From the NCBI GenBank assembly GCA_963746905.1, contig CAVVCY010000003.1, positions 186,001-250,000 on the forward strand: a stretch of 64,000 bases of DNA, written 5' to 3'. This DNA is from JALYNX01 sp963746905. GTDB taxonomy: Bacteria; Actinomycetota; Acidimicrobiia; Spongiisociales; ZC4RG35. Shown piece after piece: positions 28,052-35,695 of the stretch. The notes below the pieces were generated by a model that was given only the letters and a program-made list of their open reading frames with translations, had not been told where the DNA came from and ran no database searches. Both the position numbers and the translations under genes were made by a program. How positions within the stretch are numbered: position 1 is the first letter of the stretch; every line of letters begins with the position of its first letter.

Positions 28052-28903
28052 TCAACTAACTCCCTCAGCCATCTGTTGGAGGCGGAAGATCCGCTCCTCG
28101 GTGGGAGGATGGGTGCTGAGCAACCTCATCATCCCGCCCCCGCCACGAAGGCCCTTCATCGGGTTCTCGATAAACAGCTGGGCAGTGGCCGGGTTGACGT
28201 TCATCGGGATGCGGTCGGCACCCATTGAGATCTTCTCCAACGCTCCGGCGAGCTTCATCGGCCGACCCGTGATCTCGGCGCCTGTCTCGTCCGCCTGAAA
28301 CTCCCTGGTCCGAGAAATAGCCATCCGAATCAACATGGCCGCGATTGGCGCAACGATCAGGGAAAGCACAGCACCGATCGCCCCCAGCGGGCTCTCCCGA
28401 TTGTTGCCGCCACCAAACCAGAAGGCCATGCGGGCCAGCATGGTCAGGGCCGCGGCGATCATCGCCGCAATCGAGCTGATAAGGATGTCCCGGTTCTGGA
28501 CATGAGCCAACTCATGGGCGAGCACACCTTCGAGCTCGTCGAAATCGAGGACCTGAAGGATCCCCGAGGTGACGGCCACCGCGGCCTTCTTCGGGGACCG
28601 GCCGGTGGCGAAGGCATTGGGCTGCGCCGAGTCGATCAAATAGATGCTGGGCATCGGCATCCGGGTCTGCTCTGCGAGCCGGCGGACGATGGCATATACC
28701 TGAGGCTGTTCCGCCTCGGTCACTGGACGGGCCCGGCTCGCAGCTAGGGCCATCTTGTCCGAGAAGAAGTAGGCGAGGAAGTTGAATCCAACGGCGATGA
28801 CGAGCCCAATCATGAATCCGCCGTCGGGAAACAGGGCAACGCAGACCAACCACAGCAAGGTGGTCATGAAGGCGAGAAGGCCCACCGTCTTCAGGTTGTT
28901 CAT
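28052..28903 (-). CDS. htpX: Zinc metalloprotease HtpX
   Basis: Membrane-bound M48 protease of 283 residues, a normal length. It has paired N-terminal helices (LLAFMTTLLWLVCVALF, then GLVIAVGFNFLAYFF), the zinc site HELAHVQNRD and a further pair of helices after it. The downstream glutamate in EFQADETGAEITGRP completes the metal ligands. HtpX degrades misfolded membrane proteins from the cytoplasmic side and is usually heat or envelope-stress inducible. No CIRCE or other operator was seen upstream. Confidence 0.95.
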   Translation of the reverse strand: MNNLKTVGLLAFMTTLLWLVCVALFPDGGFMIGLVIAVGFNFLAYFFSDKMALAASRARPVTEAEQPQVYAIVRRLAEQTRMPMPSIYLIDSAQPNAFATGRSPKKAAVAVTSGILQVLDFDELEGVLAHELAHVQNRDILISSIAAMIAAALTMLARMAFWFGGGNNRESPLGAIGAVLSLIVAPIAAMLIRMAISRTREFQADETGAEITGRPMKLAGALEKISMGADRIPMNVNPATAQLFIENPMKGLRGGGGMMRLLSTHPPTEERIFRLQQMAEGVS

Positions 28904-29062
28904 GCTTCAAGGGTATCCGGCGTGGGCGCCTAATCAGATCACGCCCGCCTCATCTCAGGCTTCACCGCGCCCACTCTTGGTGGTGTATGGTCCCCGCGCG
29001 GTGCGGGGGAAACGCCTTCCGAGGCTGTCCGGGCGAAGGATGACAAACCAAGGAGGACAGAC

Positions 29063-32000
29063 ATGAGAAGGAAGCTTCTCGTAACTGCTGCAGCCCTGGC
29101 CACGGCTCTGGCAACATCGATCCCGGCCGGCGCCGGACCCACGGCCATCAATGCCGCGGTCAGCGCGTCCGAGGCGCCCTACATCGTCGTCATGGACTCC
29201 GCTCCGGTCCTCGGAAACGAAGCTCTTGCCCCGGACGAGGGCGACCGGCCCGACCCGGAGAGCGCCCCAGTCGAGGCGTATTCAGAGGAGCTCCAGGTCG
29301 AGAAGGTGGATGCCCTCGAGAGTGCCGGCATCGCCCAGACGGCGATGGTCGCCTCATTCGACTACGCCGCCAACGGCTTCAGTGCAGTCCTGACCAAAGC
29401 CGAGGCCGAGTCGCTCGCCACACAAAAGGGCGTGACCACCGTCGTGCGCGATGAGCTCCATCAGCTGCAAACCGACAATTCACCCCACTTCCTCGGTCTC
29501 GACGATCGGGGCGGGGCATACGCCAGTGGCTACACCGGCAAGGGCGTTGTGGTCGGTGTCATCGACACCGGCATCTGGCCCGAGCACCCATCCTTCGACG
29601 ATCGGGGAAACTTGGATCCGTCCCCCATCGTGTTCGACACCATCGACCTCGATCCGGATCCAGCCACAGAATTCGAGAGTACGGGTTGCGACTTCGGGAA
29701 TACCGCCTACAACCCCGATGACGCCCCATTTGCCTGCAACGACAAGCTGATCGGCGCCCGCAACATGCGGATGCTCTACGACACGTTGATCACCCCGCTC
29801 GAGCTGTACCACTCGGCTCGTGACTACGACGGGCACGGCACACACACCGCCAGCACCGCCGCCGGGAATGCTGGCGTCGAGGCCTCGATCTTCGGCCGGG
29901 ACTTTGGCAAGATCTCCGGGATCGCCCCGGACGCCTGGGTGGTCATGTATTCGGCATGTGGCGACCAAGGCTGCTTTGGTGGCGACCTCGCTGGAGCGAT
30001 CGATCAGGCCGTCGCCGACGGAGTCGACGTGATCAACTACTCGATCGGCAGTGACAACCCGGGGCTCGACGGGATCGATGACATCGCTTTCCTGTTCGCC
30101 GACTATGCGGGCGTGTTCGTTTCAGTATCTGCGGGTAACGCCGGGCCGGACGCGAGCACTGTTGGCAGTCCCGCGACTACCCCCTGGGTCATCTCCGTGG
30201 GGGCCAGTGAGCAGAACCGGGCCTTCGTCGGCGAAGTGAAGATCAGCAATGGGAGCCACAGCCGTTGGTCCCACTTCTACAAGAGAGACTCGGGAATTTT
30301 CGAAGGAGCTTCCGTCACCCGAGGCACCAACGGATCGTTCCCGTTCGTCGATTCCGCCGATTACGGCAATGAGGCGTGCGACCCCGACGTCGATTTCAAC
30401 CCGGATATCACCGGAATGGTCGTGCTTTGCCCCCGGAGCCCGGGTCGGGTTGAGAAGAGCCGAGCAGTCTTTGAGCAAGGTGGAGTCGGCATGGTGATGT
30501 ACAACGCCGATGACGACCAATCGCTGCTCACCGACAACCACTTCGTCCCGTCGGTCCTGGTGAACCACAGCGACGGTCTCGCCCTCAAGGCCTATATCGC
30601 TGACAAGGGGTCTTCGGCTCGGGTGCGTCTGGGCGCAGGTGAGAAGGAGCGCACTCGAGGCAACGAGATGTCTGAGTTCTCATCACGGGGCCCGGTTGGC
30701 GCCCCGGCTTCGGCCGACATCATCAAGCCGGATGTGACCGCGCCCGGGGTGCAGATCCTGGCGGGCAATTCTCCGACGCCGTCGACGAGTGCGCCAGGTG
30801 AGTTGTTCCAAGCGATCTCAGGTACTTCGATGTCGAGTCCCCATGTCGCCGGCCTACTCGCACTCATCAAGCAGGCTCACCCTGAATGGACGCCGGCGAT
30901 GGCCAAGTCCGCGTTGATGACAACGGCCCGCCAAGATGTCCGGGCAGAGGACGGCGAGAGTCGCCCCGATCCCTTTGACTTCGGAGCCGGACATGTCGAC
31001 CCCGGCGGGCGGACGACTGCAGAGGGCTCCCTGTTCAACCCCGGCCTGGTCTACGACGCAGGGGTCTTCGATTACCTCGGGTTCCTGTGCGACACCACAG
31101 CCAGCTACCTGACTCCGGCGGTCACCGGGCTCAGTTGTGATGAACTTGGTGGTTTCGGCATCCAAACCCAGTCAGAAGACCTCAACTATCCCTCCATCGG
31201 GGTGAGCGAGGTGCCCGGATCCAAAACCGTGGTCCGAACCGTGACCAATGTCTCCAACAAGACCACCACGTACAAGGCCAAGGTGAAGGAACCTCGGGGG
31301 TTCGATGTGGAGGTGAGCCCGGATCGGATCAGTCTGGCTCCTGGGGAGTCGGCCACGTTTGAGATCACGTTTACCAATGGGAACGCCCCCGTCGGCACGT
31401 GGCGCTTCGGATCGTTGACCTGGGATTCGGGGAAGAACGAGGTCAGAAGCCCGATCGCGGTCAAGGCCGCGGCCATCGAGTTCCCGCACTCCGTCAGCGG
31501 GTCCGGAGTCAGCGGTAGCGCCACCATCCCAGTGGCATTCGGCTACACCGGCCCCTATACGGCGACGGCCCATGGTCTGGCCGCGGATGCGCCGCAGTCA
31601 GGCGTCGTGTTGCACGATGGTCCGGATCAGGAGTTCGATCCTGTGGAGGATGTGCCTCAGGGCGACGTGGTGGCCCATCCGTTCACCCTGTCCGGGTCTG
31701 CGTTCCTTCGCATAACCATGGGCGAGAATGACCTGACCAGTGTCGACCCGGCGGCGACGGACATCGATCTCTATCTGTACTTCAACGGAGAACTGATCGC
31801 ACAGTCCACGGCCGGAGGCACCGATGAGCTGATCGACCTCGAGGCACCTGCCGACGGCAACTACGTGCTCTACGTGCACGGGTGGCAGGTGGTCGATCCT
31901 CCTCCTGGTGTTGGCTACACATTCCATCTCTGGGATGTCCCGCTGGCTGCGTCGAGCCTGTCGATCAACGCCGCCACTCCGACCACCGCCACCATCGGCA

Positions 32001-32125
32001 CGGTCGGCAATGTGGTGGTGGATTGGACAGGGCTCGCTCCGGGCGGCTCCTACCTGGGAGCCGTGTCCCACTCCGATGGGACGACCAACTTCGGCCTTAC
32101 CCTGGTGGAGGTAGTCGCCTCGTAA
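29063..32125 (+). CDS. Secreted subtilisin-like serine protease (S8, cucumisin-like layout)
   Basis: A 1020-residue secreted protease. It has a signal peptide (about 1-24), an I9-type propeptide (about 38-135) and a catalytic domain with D168 (VVGVIDTGIW), H258 (DGHGTHT) and S589 (SGTSMSSPHVAG). A protease-associated insert precedes the serine region (about 400-520). A fibronectin-III-like domain (LNYPSIGV onward) and a C-terminal jelly-roll-like region follow. The layout parallels plant cucumisins and related bacterial enzymes. It acts outside the cell in protein turnover. AGGAGG lies at 29051-29056, seven bases before the ATG, and a strong terminator follows. Confidence 0.93.
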   Translation: MRRKLLVTAAALATALATSIPAGAGPTAINAAVSASEAPYIVVMDSAPVLGNEALAPDEGDRPDPESAPVEAYSEELQVEKVDALESAGIAQTAMVASFDYAANGFSAVLTKAEAESLATQKGVTTVVRDELHQLQTDNSPHFLGLDDRGGAYASGYTGKGVVVGVIDTGIWPEHPSFDDRGNLDPSPIVFDTIDLDPDPATEFESTGCDFGNTAYNPDDAPFACNDKLIGARNMRMLYDTLITPLELYHSARDYDGHGTHTASTAAGNAGVEASIFGRDFGKISGIAPDAWVVMYSACGDQGCFGGDLAGAIDQAVADGVDVINYSIGSDNPGLDGIDDIAFLFADYAGVFVSVSAGNAGPDASTVGSPATTPWVISVGASEQNRAFVGEVKISNGSHSRWSHFYKRDSGIFEGASVTRGTNGSFPFVDSADYGNEACDPDVDFNPDITGMVVLCPRSPGRVEKSRAVFEQGGVGMVMYNADDDQSLLTDNHFVPSVLVNHSDGLALKAYIADKGSSARVRLGAGEKERTRGNEMSEFSSRGPVGAPASADIIKPDVTAPGVQILAGNSPTPSTSAPGELFQAISGTSMSSPHVAGLLALIKQAHPEWTPAMAKSALMTTARQDVRAEDGESRPDPFDFGAGHVDPGGRTTAEGSLFNPGLVYDAGVFDYLGFLCDTTASYLTPAVTGLSCDELGGFGIQTQSEDLNYPSIGVSEVPGSKTVVRTVTNVSNKTTTYKAKVKEPRGFDVEVSPDRISLAPGESATFEITFTNGNAPVGTWRFGSLTWDSGKNEVRSPIAVKAAAIEFPHSVSGSGVSGSATIPVAFGYTGPYTATAHGLAADAPQSGVVLHDGPDQEFDPVEDVPQGDVVAHPFTLSGSAFLRITMGENDLTSVDPAATDIDLYLYFNGELIAQSTAGGTDELIDLEAPADGNYVLYVHGWQVVDPPPGVGYTFHLWDVPLAASSLSINAATPTTATIGTVGNVVVDWTGLAPGGSYLGAVSHSDGTTNFGLTLVEVVAS

Positions 32126-32146
32126 CGGTCGTCTGCAGACCGATGT

Positions 32147-32175
32147 GAAGTGGGGCGCCTTTGGCGCCCCACTTC
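32147..32175 (+). terminator. Strong hairpin between convergent protease and lipoprotein genes
   Basis: A perfect 13-base stem (GAAGTGGGGCGCC paired with GGCGCCCCACTTC) encloses a TTT loop. It stands between two convergent genes and can stop transcription from either side. Confidence 0.85.
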
Positions 32176-32176
32176 G

Positions 32177-32665
32177 CTAGTCGTTGAAACCGGGTGGGGG
32201 AATCAACTCCAGCGCACCCGAGTCATTGGTCGACACCGTGTAGCTGCCGTCCACGGGGTGCTCGCACAGGAAGAGCTCACCACCACCCTGGTGATAGCTA
32301 TAGGTCGTGTCGCCATGGGTCAAGGTCACCCTCGCGCCATCGACCAGAGCCTGGGTGTAGGACATATCAGACTGCGGGCAGCCCATGGAGCCGTCGTTCC
32401 AGGTGACCGCGGATGCGCCGGTGACGGATATCTCGTCCTCGGGGACGCCCAAGTGCGTCGCGAGATCAGCACGGGCAGCGCGAGCCAGAAGGAGAAGGTC
32501 AGCTTCTGATCGAGGCACTGTCTGCAAGGTGAACACCTCCGTCGTCGTGGACCCGTTGGCGGCAGATGTGGTCGTGGTCGCCGGCTGGGCAAGCGGCTCC
32601 TCGACTGAGCCACAGGCAGTCAAGCCGACCAGGAATCCAAGTATGAGCAATCTCCTCATCATCAC
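32177..32665 (-). CDS. Putative lipoprotein of unknown function
   Basis: About 160 residues with a lipoprotein signal peptide: a short basic start, a hydrophobic core and a lipobox LTAC with the cysteine near residue 18. A Thr/Ser-rich linker follows. The mature part contains WNDGSMGCPQSDMSYTQAL and a distal LFLCEH, a pattern seen in small secreted actinobacterial proteins of unknown role; the two cysteines probably form a disulfide. Three possible starts are adjacent (GTG-ATG-ATG); AGAGG favours one of the ATGs. Confidence 0.8.
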   Translation of the reverse strand: MMMRRLLILGFLVGLTACGSVEEPLAQPATTTTSAANGSTTTEVFTLQTVPRSEADLLLLARAARADLATHLGVPEDEISVTGASAVTWNDGSMGCPQSDMSYTQALVDGARVTLTHGDTTYSYHQGGGELFLCEHPVDGSYTVSTNDSGALELIPPPGFND

Positions 32666-32707
32666 CTCTAAAGGTAAGACGCTGGCTCCGGTACCGAGGT
32701 TCCCATG

Positions 32708-33766
32708 TCAGATCGTCGCTATCAAGACCCTGAAGTCCCCAAGTCCCCTCGGATGAAGCAGAGTCTCGGCCTCCGTCTTCAGGGACCTCAGTTGGAGACG
32801 GGTCATCTCGTCACCGGTGCGTGCTGCCTCCAGTTCGGCATATCTCAACTCGGAGAGACGGTCCCGCAGCCCGAGGCTGGACAGCCATTCGTCCTGACGG
32901 AGGAGGGTGACTGTCGCACCTGCCCTCTCTGCCGCACTCATCAAGGCGCTGAAGTTCACGTCGGCGGTGATGTCGGTCTCCCCCGGCTCATCGAGCGGAT
33001 GCGGCCCGAGATGATGGGCGCGATAGGTTCGGAGGGTGCCGTCCTGGCGTCGGGGGAGGAGATCCTCCGCGGTGTCCCCGTAATCGATGAGGACGACTGA
33101 GCCTTCGTCGAGTCGCACGAGAGCATCGGTGAGCCAGGCAGTTGCCCTCAGTTGCACTTCGACCCAGCCCCCATCGGCCACCGGCCCGGCGTGAGCCTCT
33201 AGCCATTCCACGACCTCCGGTCTGGGATCGGCGTCGACGAAGACCAGCCCTTCGACGTCCGATCCCACCCAGCGCTCCCGCCACTCCTCTCCAACCCGCT
33301 GGGCGAGTGCCATCGGCAAATTGTCGATCAGCTCATTGGCGAGGATCACCCCTCGTGTTCGATCGGGAAGCGCCTCCCGTATCGACGGACCGGGGAGCAG
33401 ATCCTCGAGTGCTGCTCGGGCGGCAGGAGAGGTCTCAACCGCGACGACGTCGACCGCGATCGTCGAGAGCAGCGCCCGTATCAGCGACCCGGATCCGGCG
33501 CCCGCCTCGACCAGTTGGAACGGCTCACCGAGCCGATCCCTCTCTCGAGAAACGAACACGGAGAGCGTCTTCCCGAACAGAGCACTGACCTCAGGGGAGG
33601 TGAGAAAGTCGCCTGCCTTCTCGGAGCGAAGGCGGTCCGAGGAGAAGTAGCCCGACTTCGGGTCATAGAGGGCCATATCCATGAACACTTCAAACGGAAG
33701 CGGCCCCTCCTCGGAGATGCGGTTCTGGATCAGGTCCTTCAGTGAGATCGGTACGGTCTGCTCCAT
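32708..33766 (-). CDS. SAM-dependent methyltransferase, MidA/NDUFAF7 family
   Basis: Family markers are the N-terminal GPLPFEVFMDMALYDPKSGYF, FLTSPEVSALFG, the SAM motif VEAGAGSGSLIRALL, ILANELIDNLP and LIDYGDTAEDLL. In eukaryotes the homologue methylates an arginine of complex I subunit NDUFS2; bacterial members are uncharacterised but widespread. The start ATG (33764-33766) interlocks with the start codon of the divergent gene at 33765, so one of the two starts may be misplaced, though each looks natural for its family. A start further downstream would remove conserved sequence only beyond ISLKDLI. Confidence 0.88.
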   Translation of the reverse strand: MEQTVPISLKDLIQNRISEEGPLPFEVFMDMALYDPKSGYFSSDRLRSEKAGDFLTSPEVSALFGKTLSVFVSRERDRLGEPFQLVEAGAGSGSLIRALLSTIAVDVVAVETSPAARAALEDLLPGPSIREALPDRTRGVILANELIDNLPMALAQRVGEEWRERWVGSDVEGLVFVDADPRPEVVEWLEAHAGPVADGGWVEVQLRATAWLTDALVRLDEGSVVLIDYGDTAEDLLPRRQDGTLRTYRAHHLGPHPLDEPGETDITADVNFSALMSAAERAGATVTLLRQDEWLSSLGLRDRLSELRYAELEAARTGDEMTRLQLRSLKTEAETLLHPRGLGDFRVLIATI

Positions 33767-34610
33767 GGAATTCGGAGTTTTCATGTTCGCGACCGATACA
33801 TCAATTCGCCCCGACACCCTGGCTCGGGAAGTCGAGGCCCGCGGGTTCGATTCGCTGTGGTTCCCCGAGCACTCGCACATTCCGGTGGCGCGGAAGACAC
33901 CCTGGGGTGGCCGGGAGGGAGCACCTCCCCTCCCGGAGCACTACTGGCACTCTCTCGACCAATTCGTTGCCCTCTCTTATGCCGCCATGGCGACCTCTAC
34001 TTTGAAACTGGGCACCGGGATCACCCTGGTGGCACAACGCGACCCACTTTGGACCGCCAAAGAAGTAGCCACTCTCGACCACCTCTCAGGAGGCCGGATC
34101 CTGTTCGGCGTCGGCTATGGCTGGAACAAAGAGGAGATGGCGCAACACGGGACTCCCTACCCCCGAAGGAGAGAACTCCTGCGGGAGAAGGTCCTGTTGA
34201 TGAAGACACTGTGGACCGAAGCGGAGGCGTCGTTCCAAGGAGAGCACCTCACGCTGGAGCCCTCGTGGGCATGGCCCAAGCCGGTGCAGAAGCCGCACCC
34301 GCCGATCATCATGGGCGCCGACGCCGGACCGCGCACCATCGCCGACATCGTGGAGTTCTGTGACGGATGGATGCCGCTTGCCACCCGCATGAACGTTGTG
34401 GATCGGGCAGCCGATGTGCGCCACGCTTTGGAGGACGCGGGCCGGGACCCGGCATCGTTCGAGATCACCGCCTACGCAGCGAAGACGGAAGATCTCGACC
34501 TGCTGGCCGAGGCGGGGGTAGACCGAGCGGTGTTCTCGATTCCACCCGCCGGCCCAGACGCGATCCTCCCCCGCCTCGACGGGTTGGCGGAGGCCGTCGG
34601 GCTTACCTGA
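33765..34610 (+). CDS. LLM-class F420-dependent oxidoreductase
   Basis: A luciferase-like TIM-barrel flavoprotein of 281 residues. It begins MEFGVFMFATD and contains SLWFPEHSHIP, GTGITLVAQRDP, GGRILFGVGYGWNKEEM and PPIIMGADAG, typical of F420-dependent actinobacterial members. It oxidises or reduces an unknown small molecule with coenzyme F420. The gene is divergent from the methyltransferase with overlapping start codons. Its last codons and stop lie inside the left inverted repeat of the element that follows. Confidence 0.88.
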   Translation: MEFGVFMFATDTSIRPDTLAREVEARGFDSLWFPEHSHIPVARKTPWGGREGAPPLPEHYWHSLDQFVALSYAAMATSTLKLGTGITLVAQRDPLWTAKEVATLDHLSGGRILFGVGYGWNKEEMAQHGTPYPRRRELLREKVLLMKTLWTEAEASFQGEHLTLEPSWAWPKPVQKPHPPIIMGADAGPRTIADIVEFCDGWMPLATRMNVVDRAADVRHALEDAGRDPASFEITAYAAKTEDLDLLAEAGVDRAVFSIPPAGPDAILPRLDGLAEAVGLT

Positions 34611-34636
34611 GGTACGTTGCGCCAGATATGGCGTGA
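34601..34636 (+). repeat. Left inverted repeat of the DUF559 unit
   Basis: 36 bases beginning GCTTACCTGAGGTAC and ending with the near-palindrome CGCCAGATATGGCG plus TGA. It includes the stop codon of the upstream oxidoreductase gene. Confidence 0.85.
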
Positions 34637-34695
34637 AACCGACAAGGAACGCCCAGGTCTTCCAAAACGGTCAGCCGCAAGGCATCTTCCCCAAC

Positions 34696-35613
34696 ATGGG
34701 GAAGTCGACACAAGCGGTCATCGCCCACGCCGCAGACCACGACGGGGTCGTAACACGGCGAGAGGCCTTGGCGCTGGGGATGACTTCACGGACGTTGGAC
34801 CGTCGAGTTGAAGACGGCGTATTGATCCGGATGGCGACCTCGGTCTTCGCGCTCCCAGGCGTCTTCCGGGCAGAAGAGTCCACAATGGCAGCCGCTACGC
34901 GCGCATTGGGCGGGGTCGTTTCTCACCAGTCCGCCGCCCGATTCCATGGCGTGGACGTACCTGGGCCCCGAATGGTCATTTCGGTGCCTCATCGACGAAC
35001 GCACTTATTCGCCGATGTCGTCGTCCACCAGCTAACCGACATTCGCCGAGCGGACATCGTGACGGTGGGATCCGTCCCGACAACCTCGGCGGCCCGCACG
35101 ACTTTGGACCTCGCTGCGGTCTTGTCGCAGAAGCAACTCGGCAGAACGATTGACCGATTTGCCTCAAAGGGACTGGCGACGTTCGAGGAAATGGAACATG
35201 TTCTCGAGGATCTCGCGAGGAAGGGGAAGCCGGGAGTGATCCGCATGCGGCGTGCCTTAGAGCCTCGCCTGGGGTCGGGTGGCACATCGGAGAGCGATCT
35301 TGAATCCCGTCTCTTGGAAGTGATTCGTATCAGCGGGCTCCCGGAGCCAGAGGTCCAGCATCGCCCGGCGTGGCTCAAGCATGTGAACGGACGCGTGGAC
35401 TTGGCGTACCCCAATGACCTGCTCGTCATTGAAGGTGACAGCCGGGCGTGGCACGGGGACGAGCACACTTTCCAAGCCGATCGAGAACGGGACAACTTGG
35501 CGCAGCTTGCGGGTTGGCGGATCCTTCGCTTCACCTGGCATGACATCACGCGCCGCCCTGATTACGTCGTCCTCACAATACGGCGGGCACTTGGAGGTTC
35601 TCTGCACGTCTAG
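34696..35613 (+). CDS. AbiEi-like winged-helix protein with DUF559 endonuclease-like domain
   Basis: The N-terminal part (DGVVTRREALALGMTSRTLDRRVEDGVLIRM) is the winged helix of AbiEi-type antitoxin/regulator proteins. The C-terminal part is a Vsr-like DUF559 domain: a strand ending VIEGDSRAWHGDEH (E246, D248), a QADRERDNLAQLAGW helix and ILRFTWHDI, matching the PD-(D/E)xK-like pattern of very-short-patch repair nucleases. Such proteins are abundant in actinobacteria, and neither toxin-antitoxin nor repair function is shown. No AbiEii partner gene is adjacent. I chose ATG 34696; a GTG at 34633 lies in the left repeat. The gene occupies a repeat-bounded unit between the oxidoreductase and groEL. 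Confidence 0.85.
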   Translation: MGKSTQAVIAHAADHDGVVTRREALALGMTSRTLDRRVEDGVLIRMATSVFALPGVFRAEESTMAAATRALGGVVSHQSAARFHGVDVPGPRMVISVPHRRTHLFADVVVHQLTDIRRADIVTVGSVPTTSAARTTLDLAAVLSQKQLGRTIDRFASKGLATFEEMEHVLEDLARKGKPGVIRMRRALEPRLGSGGTSESDLESRLLEVIRISGLPEPEVQHRPAWLKHVNGRVDLAYPNDLLVIEGDSRAWHGDEHTFQADRERDNLAQLAGWRILRFTWHDITRRPDYVVLTIRRALGGSLHV

Positions 35614-35646
35614 CGCCATATATGGCGAGATGTACCTCAGGTAAGC
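35611..35646 (-). repeat. Right inverted repeat of the DUF559 unit
   Basis: Reverse complement of the left repeat with six mismatches. It starts with the TAG stop of the DUF559 gene, contains the perfect palindrome CGCCATATATGGCG and ends directly at the groEL terminator. Confidence 0.85.
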
Positions 35647-35672
35647 GAAAGGGCCCCGCAGGGCCCTTTCGC
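35645..35672 (-). terminator. Terminator hairpin downstream of groEL
   Basis: A perfect 12-base stem (GCGAAAGGGCCC with GGGCCCTTTCGC) and CGCA loop lie 24 bases beyond the groEL stop. It overlaps the outer end of the right inverted repeat by two bases. Confidence 0.85.
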
Positions 35673-35695
35673 ACTCAAATTGGAGAACGGGCTTC

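Larger units (their letters stand above)
34601..35646. mobile_element. Inverted-repeat-bounded single-gene unit (AbiEi/DUF559 cargo)
   Basis: A 1046-base unit with 36-base imperfect inverted repeats at its ends (34601-34636 and 35611-35646; 30 of 36 positions match). The outer 15 bases are identical (GCTTACCTGAGGTAC). Each repeat also holds an inner palindrome, perfect on the right (CGCCATATATGGCG) and nearly so on the left. The only gene inside fills it: its stop codon is the first triplet of the right repeat. I see no transposase and no clear target-site duplication. It could be a non-autonomous mobile unit, or a gene with paired operator or terminator sites. Confidence 0.6.

Noticed and set aside
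28991..29010. Hairpin TCCCCGC-GCGGG ahead of the S8 protease gene, possible riboswitch or terminator
   Set aside because: Short stem, no T tract and no conserved riboswitch core; ordinary for a GC-rich leader.
34601..35646. Insertion sequence with its own transposase
   Set aside because: The enclosed protein has a winged helix plus Vsr-like nuclease fold, not a DDE, serine or HUH transposase; no target duplication is visible. Kept only as a repeat-bounded unit.
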